DNA of 64,000 bases from Alphaproteobacteria bacterium (GTDB taxonomy: Bacteria > Pseudomonadota > Alphaproteobacteria > Rhizobiales > Xanthobacteraceae), in NCBI GenBank assembly GCA_005884685.1, contig VBAH01000072.1:62001-126000 (forward strand), written 5' to 3'. The notes below the pieces were generated by a model, which worked only from the letters and a program-made list of their open reading frames with translations, ran no database searches and had not been told where the DNA came from. The translations under genes and the position numbers were made by a program. Shown in pieces: positions 25,535 through 35,557 of the stretch (positions are counted from its first letter, which is position 1; each line of letters begins with the position of its first letter).

Positions 25535-27034
25535 CTACTCCCACTTCACCCCATGGCGCGCGAGCACCTTGCGCACGCCGTCGACGAGCTGCTCTTCCGG
25601 CACGGCGAATTGCGAGTCGGCTTTCGCCTTCAGATACGCCTCGCGATCCTTGATGTCGGAAATCGTCGCGCCGAGGATCAGGTCCTTGATCTGCACTTCG
25701 CCTTTGGCCTTTTCGTCGCCGCCCTGGATGACGGCGCAAGGGCTGCCGCGCTTGTCGGCGTATTTCATCTGCGCGCCGAATTTGCCGCTCCCGAGATAAA
25801 GCTCGGCGCGGATGCCGGCGCCGCGCAGCGCCGCGACCATCTTCTGATAATCCGCGATGCGATCGGCATCGAACACCGTGACGACCACCGGGCCGGCTTC
25901 CGCCTGCGTGTCGATCTTCTTTAAATGCCGCAGCGCCGCCATCAGGCGCGACACGCCGATGGAAATGCCGGTCGCCGGGATGTTTTCGCCGCGGAAACGC
26001 CCGACCAGCCCGTCATAGCGCCCGCCGCCCGCGACCGAGCCGAAGCGCACCGGCTTGCCGTCATCGCCCGCGATGGGGAAGGTCAGTTCAACTTCGAACA
26101 CCGGGCCGGTGTAGTATTCGAGGCCGCGGACGACGGAAGGATCAATACGGATGCGATCTGCCTCGTAGCCCGCAGACCGAACTAAGGTCTGAATCATATC
26201 GAGTTCATCGACGCCGGATTGAAAAGATTGGCTCGCCGTTCGAATGCTTCGGCCATCGGGCAATGCCGGCGCGATAGTCAGAACGCCGATCCCAGCATCA
26301 TCACCTTGCGCGGTCGTCTTTAGCACTAATTCGGACTGCCAATCCTTCAGTCCCGCACCTTTCGTGAAGTCGCCACTTTCATCTTTGCGGCCGGGACCAA
26401 GCAACAGACGCACACCCGCTTCACCAAGCCGATCCAACTTATCAATCGCCCTCAGCACGGTCAGCCGCTGTTGAGTAGATATCTCGGCAGCCTCCATCAC
26501 GCCGTCGAGCACTTTACGATTGTTCACCTTGACGACGTAGTTTCCACCCAGCCCCAGCTCCTCCATCGTGTCGGCGATCATCATGCAAACCTCGGCATCC
26601 GCCGCCATGCTGGGACTCCCGACCGTGTCGGCATCGAACTGCATGAACTGGCGGAAGCGCCCGGGTCCCGGCTTCTCGTTGCGGTAGACATAGCCGAAGC
26701 GATACGAGCGATAGGGCTTCGGCAGCGCGTCGAAGTTCTCGGCCACATAGCGCGCCAGCGGCGCGGTCAGGTCGTAGCGCAGCGAGAGCCACTGCTCGTC
26801 GTCGTCCTGGAACGAGAACACGCCCTCGTTCGGGCGGTCCTGGTCGGGCAAAAACTTGCCGAGCGCGTCGGTGTATTCGATCTGCGGCGTCTCGACCGGC
26901 TCGAAGCCGTAGCGCTCGAACACGCGCCTGATCGTCTCGAGCATGCGCCGCGTCGCGGCGATCTCGGCCGGGCCGCGGTCGGCGAGCCCGCGCGGCAGGC
27001 GCGCCTTGAGCTTGTTCGGCTTGTCGGTCGACAC
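25535..27034 (-). CDS. hisS: Histidyl-tRNA synthetase
   Basis: HisRS charges tRNA-His. The 499-residue class II enzyme shows motif 2 ([13 protein letters not shown]), the histidine-specific block [12 protein letters not shown] and motif 3 ([15 protein letters not shown]). A C-terminal anticodon-binding domain follows (about 405-499). The start is a GTG at 27032-27034 ([16 protein letters not shown]) with GGAG seven bases upstream; the frame extends further up, but without family similarity. It is divergent from the substrate-binding protein at 27227. The window thus holds both the HisRS and its regulatory paralogue HisZ. Confidence 0.95.
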   Translation of the reverse strand: MSTDKPNKLKARLPRGLADRGPAEIAATRRMLETIRRVFERYGFEPVETPQIEYTDALGKFLPDQDRPNEGVFSFQDDDEQWLSLRYDLTAPLARYVAENFDALPKPYRSYRFGYVYRNEKPGPGRFRQFMQFDADTVGSPSMAADAEVCMMIADTMEELGLGGNYVVKVNNRKVLDGVMEAAEISTQQRLTVLRAIDKLDRLGEAGVRLLLGPGRKDESGDFTKGAGLKDWQSELVLKTTAQGDDAGIGVLTIAPALPDGRSIRTASQSFQSGVDELDMIQTLVRSAGYEADRIRIDPSVVRGLEYYTGPVFEVELTFPIAGDDGKPVRFGSVAGGGRYDGLVGRFRGENIPATGISIGVSRLMAALRHLKKIDTQAEAGPVVVTVFDADRIADYQKMVAALRGAGIRAELYLGSGKFGAQMKYADKRGSPCAVIQGGDEKAKGEVQIKDLILGATISDIKDREAYLKAKADSQFAVPEEQLVDGVRKVLARHGVKWE

Positions 27035-27226
27035 GGGGACACTCCGCGGGGTTGGCGTCGGGAGTAACCGAACGCCCGGCAGCCGGCAAGCGCCGCTCAA
27101 ACCCTTCGCCGGCAAGCGGATTTGCCGCGCCGCAGCGGCGTTTTTCACCATTCGTTAAGCATTCCTTTACTGGGAACTCGCATCTTCCGGAGGCGGCGAA
27201 CCGTCGCCGAAAGCCTGGGGGATTCC

Positions 27227-28396
27227 ATGCAATTGATGCTTCGCGGCACGCTTGCCGCCATCGCGCTCGGCGCGATCCTCGCCGGTCCGGCCTGCGCCGA
27301 AGACGGCGTCACCGCCGACACCATCACGTTCGGCCAGGCCGCCGTGCTGGAAGGGCCGGCCTCCGCGCTCGGGCTCGGCATGCAGCTCGGCCTCAACGCG
27401 GCTTTCAACGAGGTCAACGCCAAGGGCGGCGTGCACAGCCGCAAGCTCAAGCTGATCAGCGTGAACGACGGCTACGAGCCGGACCGCGCGATCGTAGCGA
27501 CCAAGAAGCTGATCGAGGAGGACAAGGTGTTCGCGCTGATCGGTCCGGTGGGCACCCCCACGTCGGCCGCCGCGCAGCCGATCGCAACCGCCGCGAAGGT
27601 GCCGTTCATCGGCGCGTTCACCGGCGCCGGCTTCCTGCGCAACCCGAAGCTCGAAAACGTCATCAATGTGCGCGCGAGCTACGACGCCGAGACCGAGGCG
27701 TGGGTCAAGCACCTCACCGAGGACCTGAAGATCTCCAAGATCGCGATCTTCTACCAGGACGACGCGTTCGGCCGCGCCGGCCTCTCCGGCTTCAAGAAGG
27801 CGATGGACAAGCGCAACATGGCGATCGCCGCCGAGGCGACCTATGAGCGCAACACCGTGGCGGTGAAGTCCGCGCTGCTCGCGCTGAAGCGCGCCGAGCC
27901 GGAAGCGGTGGTGATCGTCGGCGCCTACAAGCCGGTCGCCGAGTTCATCAAGCTCTCACGCAAGACCGGCTTCAACCCGGTGTTCGTCAACATCTCGTTC
28001 GTCGGCGCGAACGCGCTCGCCAAGGAGCTCGGCCCGGAGGGCAAGGGCGTGATCGTGAGCCAGGTCGTGCCGTTCCCGGGCGACGCCTCGCTCAAGGTGG
28101 TCGCGGACTATCAGGCGGCGATCAAGCAGGCGGGCGGCGAGCCCGAGTTCGTCTCGCTCGAAGGCTATCTCGCCGGCCGCCTCGCGATCGCGGCGCTGGA
28201 GAAAGCGGGCTCGGACGTGACGCGCGAAAGCCTGCTCAAGGCGATCAAGGACACCGGCAAGTTCGACATCGGCGGCCTGCCGATGACGTTCTCGGCGGAG
28301 AAGAACGAGGGCCTCGACAAGGTGTTCATGACCATCATCGAGGCGGACGGCTCGTTCAAGCCGATCGAGAAGATGGTCAGGGTGTCGAGCAACTGA
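27227..28396 (+). CDS. Branched-chain-amino-acid-type ABC transporter substrate-binding protein
   Basis: A 389-residue periplasmic protein with a signal peptide (cleavage near PACAED, about 24). A type I periplasmic-binding fold of the LivJ family follows (ITFGQAAVLEGPASALGLG, INVRASYDAETEAWVKHL, FYQDDAFGRAGLSGF). Such receptors bind amino acids, amides, urea or aromatic acids, and the ligand cannot be told from sequence. No Liv permease or ATPase genes are nearby. The next gene downstream is a chemoreceptor, so it could feed a chemosensory as well as a transport role. The start is ATG 27227. Confidence 0.9.
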   Translation: MQLMLRGTLAAIALGAILAGPACAEDGVTADTITFGQAAVLEGPASALGLGMQLGLNAAFNEVNAKGGVHSRKLKLISVNDGYEPDRAIVATKKLIEEDKVFALIGPVGTPTSAAAQPIATAAKVPFIGAFTGAGFLRNPKLENVINVRASYDAETEAWVKHLTEDLKISKIAIFYQDDAFGRAGLSGFKKAMDKRNMAIAAEATYERNTVAVKSALLALKRAEPEAVVIVGAYKPVAEFIKLSRKTGFNPVFVNISFVGANALAKELGPEGKGVIVSQVVPFPGDASLKVVADYQAAIKQAGGEPEFVSLEGYLAGRLAIAALEKAGSDVTRESLLKAIKDTGKFDIGGLPMTFSAEKNEGLDKVFMTIIEADGSFKPIEKMVRVSSN

Positions 28397-28416
28397 CAAC
28401 GCGAGGTAGATCCGTT

Positions 28417-28519
28417 TCCGCTCGTCCCCGCGAAAGCGGGGACCCAGCCCCCACCCTACCCTCCCCCGCAAGCGGGGGAGGGATAAAGGGAGGGGGCCAC
28501 TTTCGCGGGCATGAGTGGA
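28417..28519. repeat. CTCGTCCCCGCGAAAGCGGGGACCCA family repeat, copy 1
   Basis: It begins TCCGCTCGTCCCCGCGAAAG, forming a tight stem with CGGGGACCCA. An internal CCCTCCCCCGCAAGCGGGGGAGGG hairpin follows, and it closes with CGCGGGCATGAGTGGA. It fills most of the gap between the receptor gene and the chemoreceptor gene. The same ends occur at 44381, 46981, 47977, 62624 and inside ileS. Confidence 0.85.
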
Positions 28520-28574
28520 GGCGGTTTTGGGGGCACAAGGCGGCGCCAGCCGCCGGGGTTTTGGGGGATTGTCC

Positions 28575-31100
28575 ATGAGTGAGGTTGCGCCGAAAGCCGC
28601 CAGGTTCGGCATCAAGGTGCGCCTGCAGGCCGCCTTCGGCGCGGTCGCCGTCACCACGGTGGTGGCCGCCGCCGTCGCGATCATGTCGTTCTCGGAAACC
28701 GAGCGCGGCTTCGAGCGCGTCTCGACGCGCGAGGTGCCGATGATGACCGACGCGCTGCGCCTCTCGGTCGCCTCGGGCGAGATCTCGGCGGCCGCCGCGC
28801 GCTACGTCTCGGCCAAGTCGACCGACGACCGCAAGCTGATCGCCGCGCAGATCGCGACCCGCTCGCGCGACCTCGACCAGATCATGGACCGGCTGCGCGT
28901 CGGCCAGAGCGACGCCGGCGGGTTCTCCATTGCCGAGCCGATGGCGCAGCGCCTGAAGGAAAACCTCAAGGCGCTGGAGCAGGCGATCTCCGAGCGCACC
29001 GAGATCCGCGACATCCTCGACGCGCGCCTCGCGGCGCTGCACCGCGCGCACAACAAGATCAGCGACAAGCTCACCCCGATCGTCGACGACTCCTACTTCG
29101 AGGTCGTCACCACGGCGGAGGACGTCGGCCAGAGCGGCGACATCACGGTGCGCACGCTGATCCAGGGCGGCATGCAGGTGATGCAGGCGATGGTCGAGGT
29201 CGGGGCCGAGACCAACCTGGTCACTGGGCTGCTCACCGCCGGCGCGCTCACGTCATCGCCCGCGATCCTGGCGATGCTGGAGGACCGCTTCACGGCGTCG
29301 GCGCGGCGCGCCGAAAAGCAGCTCGCCAAGCTCCCTGCCGGCACCAAGTTCGAACCGCTCAAGGAAAAGGTGCGCGGCCTTGCCAAGCTCGCCGACTTCA
29401 AGCCGCAAACCGGCGCGAGCGGGCAGGACCGGCTGAACCACGTCTTCCGCGCACACGAGCAACTGTCCAACCTGCTGATCAGCCTGATCGACGACCTCAA
29501 CTTCGACGTCGTGACGCAAAGCGAGGACGCGGTGAAGCGCACCAGCAAGATGGTGAAGGACCTCGTGGCGGTGCAGATCACGGGGCTGCGCAGCGCACTC
29601 GAAGTCGCCGCGCAAACCCATCTGGTCACGAGCCTGTTGAGCGAAGCCGCCGTCGCCAAGGATTCCAATGCCCTGGTGCCGATGCAGGACCGCTTCAAGG
29701 CCGCCACCGACCTGCTCGAGAAGGCGGCCAGGACGCTCACCAACCAGGATATCAAGACTGCGATCGACGAATTGATCGTCTATGGCCAGGGCGACAACAG
29801 TCTGTTCGCGCTGCGCAACCGCGAGCTGGCAGCCATTGCGGGCGCAGACCGCACGATCGACGAGAACGTCACCATCCAGCGCTCGCTCGACCGCGCGGTC
29901 GCGGTGCTGGTGGGGGATGCGGAAAAGTCGATGCAGGGCGGCTCGATCAAGCTGGTCGAGGACCTGTCGCGCAACCGCATGCTGCTGCTGATCGTCGCGG
30001 CGATCAGCGTGCTGGTCGCAGGCGCGATCGGCGTGTTCTACGTGCAGCGCCGCCTGGTGCGCCGGCTCACCTCGGTCGGCGACGCCATGCGCCGGCTGTC
30101 CTCCGGCGAGACCGATCTCGCGGTTCCGGCCGCGGCCGACCGCGACGAGATCGGCGAGATGGCGCGCTCGCTCGAAGTGTTCCGCGCCGGCGAGATCGAC
30201 CGGCGCGAAATGGCGGACCGGCGCGAGGCCGAGGAGGCCGCGCAGCGCCAGCGCGCGGCCAGCATCGAGCAGATGGTCAACGACTTCCGCGCGACCGTCA
30301 CCGCGGTGATCGCGGCGGTTACCGACAACGTCTCGCGCATGGAAACCACCGCGCGCACGCTCTCGAGCATCGCGGCGGAGGCCGACAACCAGGCGCGCGC
30401 GGCGTCTCAGTCGTCGGAGCAGACATCGTCGAACGTGCGCAGCGTCGCCGGCGCGACCGAGGAGCTCGGCGCCTCGATCCTCGAGATCAGCGATCAGGCG
30501 AGCCAGGCCAACGGCGTGGTCGAGCGCGCGGCCGACATCGCGCAAAACGCCGACCAGCTGGTCGGGCAGTTGTCGAGCGGCGCGGCGCGCATCGGCGACG
30601 TCGTGAAGCTGATCCGCGCGATCGCCGAGCAGACCAACCTGCTCGCGCTCAACGCCACCATCGAGGCGGCGCGCGCCGGCGAAGCGGGGCGCGGCTTCGC
30701 GGTGGTCGCATCGGAAGTGAAGACGCTCGCGAGCCAGACCGCCAAGGCGACGGAAGAGATCGCGACGCAGATCGGCGCGATCCAGGGCTCGACCGCGCAG
30801 GCGGTCGAGGCGATCCGCCAGATCTCCGGCGTGATGGGCGACATCAGCCGCTTCACCTCGACGATCGCGGCCTCGGTCGAGGAGCAGAGCGCGTCGACGC
30901 AGGAGATCGGCCGCAACGTGCACGAGGCCGCCACCGGCGCGCGCGAGCTTGCCGGCAACATGGCGACCGTGACCGAGGCGATCGAGGAGACCAACCGCTC
31001 GGCGACGCACGTGCTCGACGCATCGAGCGCGCTCACCGCCCAGGCGGGAACGCTGCAGCAGGCGGTCGACGAATTCCTCGAGCGGGTGGCGGCGGCTTAA
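28575..31100 (+). CDS. Methyl-accepting chemotaxis protein with duplicated sensor module
   Basis: An 841-residue chemoreceptor. A first transmembrane helix (about 17-38) is followed by a long periplasmic region (about 40-468), a second helix (469-490), a HAMP domain (491-543) and a signalling domain (about 560-838). The CheA/CheW-contact tip [20 protein letters not shown] starts near 685. The periplasmic part contains two related segments beginning at residues 171 and 306 (FEVVTTAED / FDVVTQSED, and matching LVTGLL / LVTSLL blocks). The start is ATG 28575. Its stop shares the palindrome TTAA with the stop of the convergent gene. The ligand is unknown. Confidence 0.93.
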   Translation: MSEVAPKAARFGIKVRLQAAFGAVAVTTVVAAAVAIMSFSETERGFERVSTREVPMMTDALRLSVASGEISAAAARYVSAKSTDDRKLIAAQIATRSRDLDQIMDRLRVGQSDAGGFSIAEPMAQRLKENLKALEQAISERTEIRDILDARLAALHRAHNKISDKLTPIVDDSYFEVVTTAEDVGQSGDITVRTLIQGGMQVMQAMVEVGAETNLVTGLLTAGALTSSPAILAMLEDRFTASARRAEKQLAKLPAGTKFEPLKEKVRGLAKLADFKPQTGASGQDRLNHVFRAHEQLSNLLISLIDDLNFDVVTQSEDAVKRTSKMVKDLVAVQITGLRSALEVAAQTHLVTSLLSEAAVAKDSNALVPMQDRFKAATDLLEKAARTLTNQDIKTAIDELIVYGQGDNSLFALRNRELAAIAGADRTIDENVTIQRSLDRAVAVLVGDAEKSMQGGSIKLVEDLSRNRMLLLIVAAISVLVAGAIGVFYVQRRLVRRLTSVGDAMRRLSSGETDLAVPAAADRDEIGEMARSLEVFRAGEIDRREMADRREAEEAAQRQRAASIEQMVNDFRATVTAVIAAVTDNVSRMETTARTLSSIAAEADNQARAASQSSEQTSSNVRSVAGATEELGASILEISDQASQANGVVERAADIAQNADQLVGQLSSGAARIGDVVKLIRAIAEQTNLLALNATIEAARAGEAGRGFAVVASEVKTLASQTAKATEEIATQIGAIQGSTAQAVEAIRQISGVMGDISRFTSTIAASVEEQSASTQEIGRNVHEAATGARELAGNMATVTEAIEETNRSATHVLDASSALTAQAGTLQQAVDEFLERVAAA

Positions 31101-31726
31101 GTCTTCGCCGCCGGGCCGGACGCAACGAGGCGATCCAGCATCGCGCGCGCCGCATCGGCTTCGCCGTGCTGAGCGGCAACCAGCACACGCGCCACCAGCC
31201 CGAGCGGGTCGTCGTCGGAGGTGATCAGCGCCGCGTGGCGCGCCGCCCCTGCGGCGTCATTCGCCACATAGGCGGCGAGGAACAGCAGGAACTCCTGCAC
31301 GGCGGGACGCGCGCGCGATGAGTCCTGCACGCCCGCGCCCGCGCGGCACGCCGGCGCAGCGGCAGGAACGCTGCGGCGGAACACCGGCACATAGCTTCCG
31401 AGCGGCAGGTCGATCTGCACCGGGTCCTGCCTGCCGCCGTTTTCGTAATAGCGGTTGAGCGCGCGGCGCAGCCGTGTCGCCTCGACGCGCACGATCGGGT
31501 CGTCCTGCGGATCGAAATTTTCGGAGCGCCCGAGCGCCTCGACCGCAATGGTGTAGCCCTTGATGCGATCCTGTTCGCCGCGCAGCGTAGCCTCGACGAC
31601 ATAGCGCAGGAACGCGACCAGTTGCGGCGATCCGCGGAACGCTTCGCTCGCCGCCATATGGCAGAGCGCGTCGCGGACTTCATTCGCGTTCGGATGTCCG
31701 TCGTCTTGCGCAGCGATGACCGGCAT
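31097..31726 (-). CDS. Short protein with the N-terminal DNA-binding-like domain of TPR adenylate-cyclase-type regulators
   Basis: A 209-residue protein. Residues about 25-110 ([62 protein letters not shown]) match the N-terminal winged-helix-like segment of large proteins often labelled adenylate cyclase or TPR protein. The cyclase and TPR arrays are missing; only about 95 residues follow, Ala-rich and helical with one pair of repeats at best. It is either a truncated relative or a stand-alone form. It converges on the chemoreceptor gene. The start is ATG 31724-31726. Confidence 0.7.
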   Translation of the reverse strand: MPVIAAQDDGHPNANEVRDALCHMAASEAFRGSPQLVAFLRYVVEATLRGEQDRIKGYTIAVEALGRSENFDPQDDPIVRVEATRLRRALNRYYENGGRQDPVQIDLPLGSYVPVFRRSVPAAAPACRAGAGVQDSSRARPAVQEFLLFLAAYVANDAAGAARHAALITSDDDPLGLVARVLVAAQHGEADAARAMLDRLVASGPAAKT

Positions 31727-32063
31727 TGCGCTGCCGCTTTCCCCTGCCGAATCCCCTGTGGTTTTCCAGGATTGTCGGCGCACGCGCGTATGAACTCAAC
31801 GCAACGCCCTGCAATACAGCCATACTCCAAATGCAACCGTATTAAAAGTTGTTTTCGCCCTGCAATTTGCAATAGACACAGGCAATTGTCGCGGGATGAT
31901 TGCTGCGGCGGGGCTGTTCCGCCTCGCCAAATTTGCGGCGGACAACACAGGTTCAATTGATGATTGTTCCGCGCGACCCGGCATTCCGTACCTCCCGATT
32001 GGCTGATATGAGAGCGCCAAGGGCCCGCTCGCCCGCCGCCAACTCCGTCCGCAGGAGAACGCC
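31727..32063. other. Divergent intergenic region, AT-richer
   Basis: This 337-bp gap separates the divergent regulator and aminotransferase genes. It is visibly richer in A and T than its surroundings (for example CGTATTAAAAGTTGTTTTCG near 31839) and contains no convincing reading frame. It presumably holds both promoters. No clear operator or -35/-10 pair was identified with confidence. Confidence 0.6.
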
Positions 32064-33407
32064 ATGCCGCTTGCCACCCGCCCGCTCGCGCCGACCGTTC
32101 CGAACGATCTCGAGGCATTCTGGGTGCCGTTCACGCCGAACCGCGCGTTCAAGAAGAACCCGCGCCTGATCGCGCGCGCCAAGGACATGCATTACTACAC
32201 GGTGGACGGCAAAGCCGTGATGGACGGCTCGGCCGGCATGTGGTGCTGCAACGCCGGCCACAACCGCGATCCGATCGTGGCGGCGATCCAGCAGCAGGCG
32301 GCCGAGCTCGACTATCCGCCGGCGTTCCAGTTCTCGCATCCCAAGGCGTTCGAGCTGGCAAGCCGCATCGCGGCGCTGGCGCCGGGCGATCTCGATCACG
32401 TGTTCTTCTGCAACTCCGGCTCCGAGGCGGTCGACACCGCGCTCAAGGTTGCGCTCGCCTACAACAACGTGCGCGGCGAGGCCTCGCGCGTGCGCCTGAT
32501 CGGGCGCGAGCGCGGCTACCATGGCGTCGGCTTCGGCGGCATCTCGGTCGGCGGCATCGTGGCCAACCGCAAGATGTTCGGCACCGCGCTCGCCGGCGTC
32601 GACCACCTGCCGCACACCTACAACCGCGAGCAGCAGGCCTTCACCAAGGGCGAGCCCGAATGGGGCGCGCGCCTTGCCGACGATCTCGACCGGCTGGTCG
32701 CGCTGCACGATGCCTCCACCATCGCGGCCGTGATCGTGGAGCCGATGTCGGGCTCGACCGGCGTGCTGCCGCCGCCGAAGGGCTATCTGCAGCGGCTGCG
32801 CCAGATCTGCGACAAGCACGGCATCCTGCTGATCTTCGACGAGGTGATCACCGGATTCGGCCGGCTCGGCACCGCGTTCGCGGCCGAGCGCTACGGCGTC
32901 ATCCCGGACATGATCACGTTCGCCAAGGGCGTCACCTCCGGCACCGTGCCGATGGCCGGCGTGATCGTGCGCAAGGGCATCTACGACGCCTTCATGCGCG
33001 GGCCCGAGCACGTGATCGAACTGTTCCACGGCTACACCTACTCGGCGCATCCGCTCGCCTGCGCGGCCGGCATCGCCACGCTCGACGTCTATCGCGACGA
33101 GGACCTGTTCGGCCGCGCCGCCAAGCTCGAAGGCAAATGGGCCGACGCCGCGATGTCGCTCAAGGGCACGCCCGGCGTGCTCGACATCCGCACGCTCGGC
33201 CTGGTCGCCGCGATCGATCTCTCCTCGCGCCCCGACGCGTTCGGCAAGCGCGCCTACGACTCGATGGAAAAAGCCTTCCATGAGCACGGGCTGATGTTCC
33301 GCATCACCGGCGACACCATTGCGCTCTCGCCGCCGCTGATCATCTCGGAGAACGAGATCGGCGAGATCTTCGAGAAGGTCGGCAAGGTCATCCGGCAGGT
33401 GAACTGA
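32064..33407 (+). CDS. Omega-amino acid--pyruvate aminotransferase (beta-alanine:pyruvate type)
   Basis: A 447-residue class III PLP aminotransferase that probably moves the amino group of beta-alanine or another omega-amine to pyruvate. Visible features are the PLP phosphate site NSGSEAVDTALK, the cofactor-contacting Asp in LLIFDEVITGFGR, and Lys288 (FAKGVTSG), which forms the Schiff base. The N-terminus (LEAFWVPFTPNRAFK) is typical of the beta-alanine:pyruvate group. GCAGGAG precedes ATG 32064. It is a single gene followed by an unrelated toxin-antitoxin pair. Exact substrate preference needs assay. Confidence 0.88.
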   Translation: MPLATRPLAPTVPNDLEAFWVPFTPNRAFKKNPRLIARAKDMHYYTVDGKAVMDGSAGMWCCNAGHNRDPIVAAIQQQAAELDYPPAFQFSHPKAFELASRIAALAPGDLDHVFFCNSGSEAVDTALKVALAYNNVRGEASRVRLIGRERGYHGVGFGGISVGGIVANRKMFGTALAGVDHLPHTYNREQQAFTKGEPEWGARLADDLDRLVALHDASTIAAVIVEPMSGSTGVLPPPKGYLQRLRQICDKHGILLIFDEVITGFGRLGTAFAAERYGVIPDMITFAKGVTSGTVPMAGVIVRKGIYDAFMRGPEHVIELFHGYTYSAHPLACAAGIATLDVYRDEDLFGRAAKLEGKWADAAMSLKGTPGVLDIRTLGLVAAIDLSSRPDAFGKRAYDSMEKAFHEHGLMFRITGDTIALSPPLIISENEIGEIFEKVGKVIRQVN

Positions 33408-33426
33408 GGGCGGCCCACCCGTCACC

Positions 33427-33468
33427 GCTATATGGCTGTTGACACCATATAGCTCCTGACACCATAAT
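33427..33468 (+). promoter_or_regulatory. Promoter with overlapping operator for the TumE/TumA pair
   Basis: TTGACA (33439-33444) and CATAAT (33463-33468) are 18 bp apart. A perfect inverted repeat GCTATATGG / CCATATAGC (33427-33435 and 33445-33453) surrounds the -35 hexamer. The -10 ends only eight bases before the ATG at 33477, so transcription would begin at or next to the start codon, giving a leaderless or nearly leaderless mRNA. Repression by the helix-turn-helix partner is the natural inference. Confidence 0.7.
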
Positions 33469-33476
33469 GCCTGGGC

Positions 33477-33764
33477 ATGAAGGCCGATCTGCTGTTTCAT
33501 CAGCGCATCGACTATGACGACGGCGCGATTGTCGAAATGGTGCTTTGGCGCGTTCCAATGTCGGTTCCGCCGTCGACTCATGGCCTGAAGTATTCGCTGT
33601 TCTATGGCCGTCCTGGCGTGCGGGAGGTCGGCTATGACAACGAGCGCGGCAAGGGAGATCATCGGCACTTCAAGGGCCGCGAGATGCGATACGCATTCAC
33701 CAGCGTGGAGCAGTTGATGATCGATTTCTGGACCGACGTGAATTCCTTGCGAGGCGACAGATGA
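33477..33764 (+). CDS. TumE-family toxin (DUF6516)
   Basis: A 95-residue protein matching the DUF6516/TumE pattern: MKADLLFHQRIDYDDGAIVE at the N-terminus, then LKYSLFYGRPGVREVGYDNERGKGDHRH in two blocks (the GKGDHRH motif is the most conserved), then FTSVEQLMIDFWTDV. Members are paired with small DNA-binding proteins and act as type II toxins. The biochemical target is not established, to my knowledge. It overlaps the next gene by four bases. No ribosome-binding site is visible, in keeping with the promoter position. Confidence 0.85.
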   Translation: MKADLLFHQRIDYDDGAIVEMVLWRVPMSVPPSTHGLKYSLFYGRPGVREVGYDNERGKGDHRHFKGREMRYAFTSVEQLMIDFWTDVNSLRGDR

Positions 33765-34111
33765 GCGGCGTGAAAATCACGGTTGGCGGTGCGTTCGAGC
33801 AAGAGGCCTCGCGCAGATTCGTCGATGCCTGGCATCGTGCCGAGCGCGGCAAGAAATTTCGCGAACGCCATCTGGCGTTCGAGAGCTGGGATACCCTTGC
33901 GCGCGTTATGACGGCGAAGCGAATGGAGCTGTTGCGATACGTACGCCGGCACAAGGTCCCGAGCGTCCGCATGCTTGCCAAGGCGCTGGGGCGCGACTAC
34001 AGCAATGTCCATGCCGACGTTCAGGCTTTGACGTCCGCCGGCCTGCTGGAGACGACCGACGGCGGCATCCGTGCCGACTACGATGCGATCGAAACCCGGA
34101 TCGCGATCTGA
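33761..34111 (+). CDS. TumA-type antitoxin (HVO_A0114-like winged helix protein)
   Basis: A 116-residue protein with a winged helix (about 50-105: KRMELLRYVRRHKVPSVRML, then the recognition helix in RDYSNVHADVQALTSAGLL). It is like the DNA-binding partners found next to TumE/DUF6516 toxins. It should neutralise the toxin and bind the GCTATATGG inverted repeat upstream. The four-base overlap ATGA couples it to the toxin. The toxin-first order is the same as in the HigBA-type module at 17.3 kb. Confidence 0.82.
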   Translation: MSGVKITVGGAFEQEASRRFVDAWHRAERGKKFRERHLAFESWDTLARVMTAKRMELLRYVRRHKVPSVRMLAKALGRDYSNVHADVQALTSAGLLETTDGGIRADYDAIETRIAI

Positions 34112-34123
34112 TCGCGATCAGGC

Positions 34124-35557
34124 TTACGGGATCCGCCGAAACCACACGCCGGCCCAGACCGCGCCCGCGACACCCGCGCCGTAGACCGCGAGCGCCAACC
34201 CGATCGCGACGAACATCCACGCCAGCGAGCCGGTGAGCTTGAGCGCGAGCCAGCCCCCGCCGATCGCGAGCGCCATGCGGGCAAAGCCCGCGAGCAGCGG
34301 CCAGAGCAATTTGCCCGCGCCCTGCGAGGCAAAATAGAGCGCAAGTCCGAAGCCGAAAAACCCATAGAACGGCCCGACCGCGCGCAGATAGGCGCTTCCT
34401 GTTGCCAGCATCGCGGGATCGGAACCGAACAGGCGCAGCCACGCGGCCGGATAGAGCGCCGCCGCAACGCCGATCGTCTCGCACAACACGAAGGCGATTG
34501 CGGCGCCGATCCAGGCGATGCGCAGCGCACGCGCGCGATTGCCGGCGCCGACATTGGTGCCGACCAGCGCGACCAGCGGCCCGCCGAGGCCGAACACCAA
34601 GGGTACCAGCAGGTATTCGAGCCGCGCCGCGGTGCCGAAGCCAGCGACCGCCGCAGGCCCCGCCGCCGCGCCGACCAGCGCGGTCGTGAGCGCGATCGTC
34701 ACGTTGGTCTGCACCGAGGAGACCGCCGCGACCGCGCCGACGCGCAGGATGTCGCGCGCCGGATGCCAGCGCAGCGGCGCGAGGTGCAAGCGTGCGATGT
34801 TGCGGCCGGACAGAACATACCAGCCGAGCACGGCGGTGCCGCCGATGTAGAACAGCACCAGCGCGAGGCCGCCGCCCGCGATGCCCATCGCGGGGATCGG
34901 CCCGAGCCCGAAGATCAGGAGCGGCGACAGCGGCACCAGCGCGAGCGCGCCGGCGCAGATCACCAGCGCGGGAAACAGCATGTTGCCGGTGCCGCGGATC
35001 ACGCTGGCGAGGCCGTTCATCACCCACAGCAGCACGTTCCCGCCGAACACCACGTTGGAATAGATGAGGGCTGCTTCGAGCGAAGCGCCCTCCCCGCCGA
35101 GCAGCGCATAGAGCGGCCGGCCGAAAGCGAGCACCAGCGCCGCGAAGGCCGCGCCGAGTGCGACGTTGATGACGATCGCGTGCAGCACCAGCGCGTCGGC
35201 GTCCTCGCGTTTGCCGGCGCCGAGCGCACGCGCGATCGCCGAGGAGATGCCGCCGCCCATCGCGCCGGCCGAGATCATCTGCATCAGCATCACGCCGGGA
35301 AACACCAGCGCCATGCCGGCGAGCGCGTCGGTGCCGAGCTGGCCCACCCAGTAGGTCTCGATCAGGCCGGTTGCGGCCTGCGCGAACATGATGATGACGT
35401 TCGGCCAGGCGAGCCGCAGCAGCACCGGCACGATCGGACCCTGCAGCAGCGCGCGCGTGCGCGGATTCATGATCTTTGGAGGCTCCGCCTCCGGGGGCGG
35501 CGCGGGCGCGACGGCGACGGGCGTCGCCTCTTTGGGGGGCTCTTGACGGATGTTCAT
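34124..35557 (-). CDS. MATE-family multidrug/metabolite efflux transporter
   Basis: A 477-residue membrane protein with about 12 transmembrane helices in two halves, as in NorM/DinF-type antiporters that expel cationic compounds in exchange for Na+ or H+. The first half begins GPIVPVLLRLAWPNVIIMFAQ, and the second starts near the segment AGFGTAARLEYLLVPL. An N-terminal Pro/Ala/Glu-rich extension of about 35 residues is unusual but short. The start at ATG 35555-35557 overlaps the stop of the HxlR regulator gene by four bases, so the regulator and pump are one operon. The substrate is unknown. Confidence 0.9.
   Translation of the reverse strand: MNIRQEPPKEATPVAVAPAPPPEAEPPKIMNPRTRALLQGPIVPVLLRLAWPNVIIMFAQAATGLIETYWVGQLGTDALAGMALVFPGVMLMQMISAGAMGGGISSAIARALGAGKREDADALVLHAIVINVALGAAFAALVLAFGRPLYALLGGEGASLEAALIYSNVVFGGNVLLWVMNGLASVIRGTGNMLFPALVICAGALALVPLSPLLIFGLGPIPAMGIAGGGLALVLFYIGGTAVLGWYVLSGRNIARLHLAPLRWHPARDILRVGAVAAVSSVQTNVTIALTTALVGAAAGPAAVAGFGTAARLEYLLVPLVFGLGGPLVALVGTNVGAGNRARALRIAWIGAAIAFVLCETIGVAAALYPAAWLRLFGSDPAMLATGSAYLRAVGPFYGFFGFGLALYFASQGAGKLLWPLLAGFARMALAIGGGWLALKLTGSLAWMFVAIGLALAVYGAGVAGAVWAGVWFRRIP

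Noticed and set aside
33490-33764. Possible truncated phage or IS gene downstream of the aminotransferase
   Set aside because: The frame matches the TumE toxin family with an adjacent antitoxin, so it is an intact small module.
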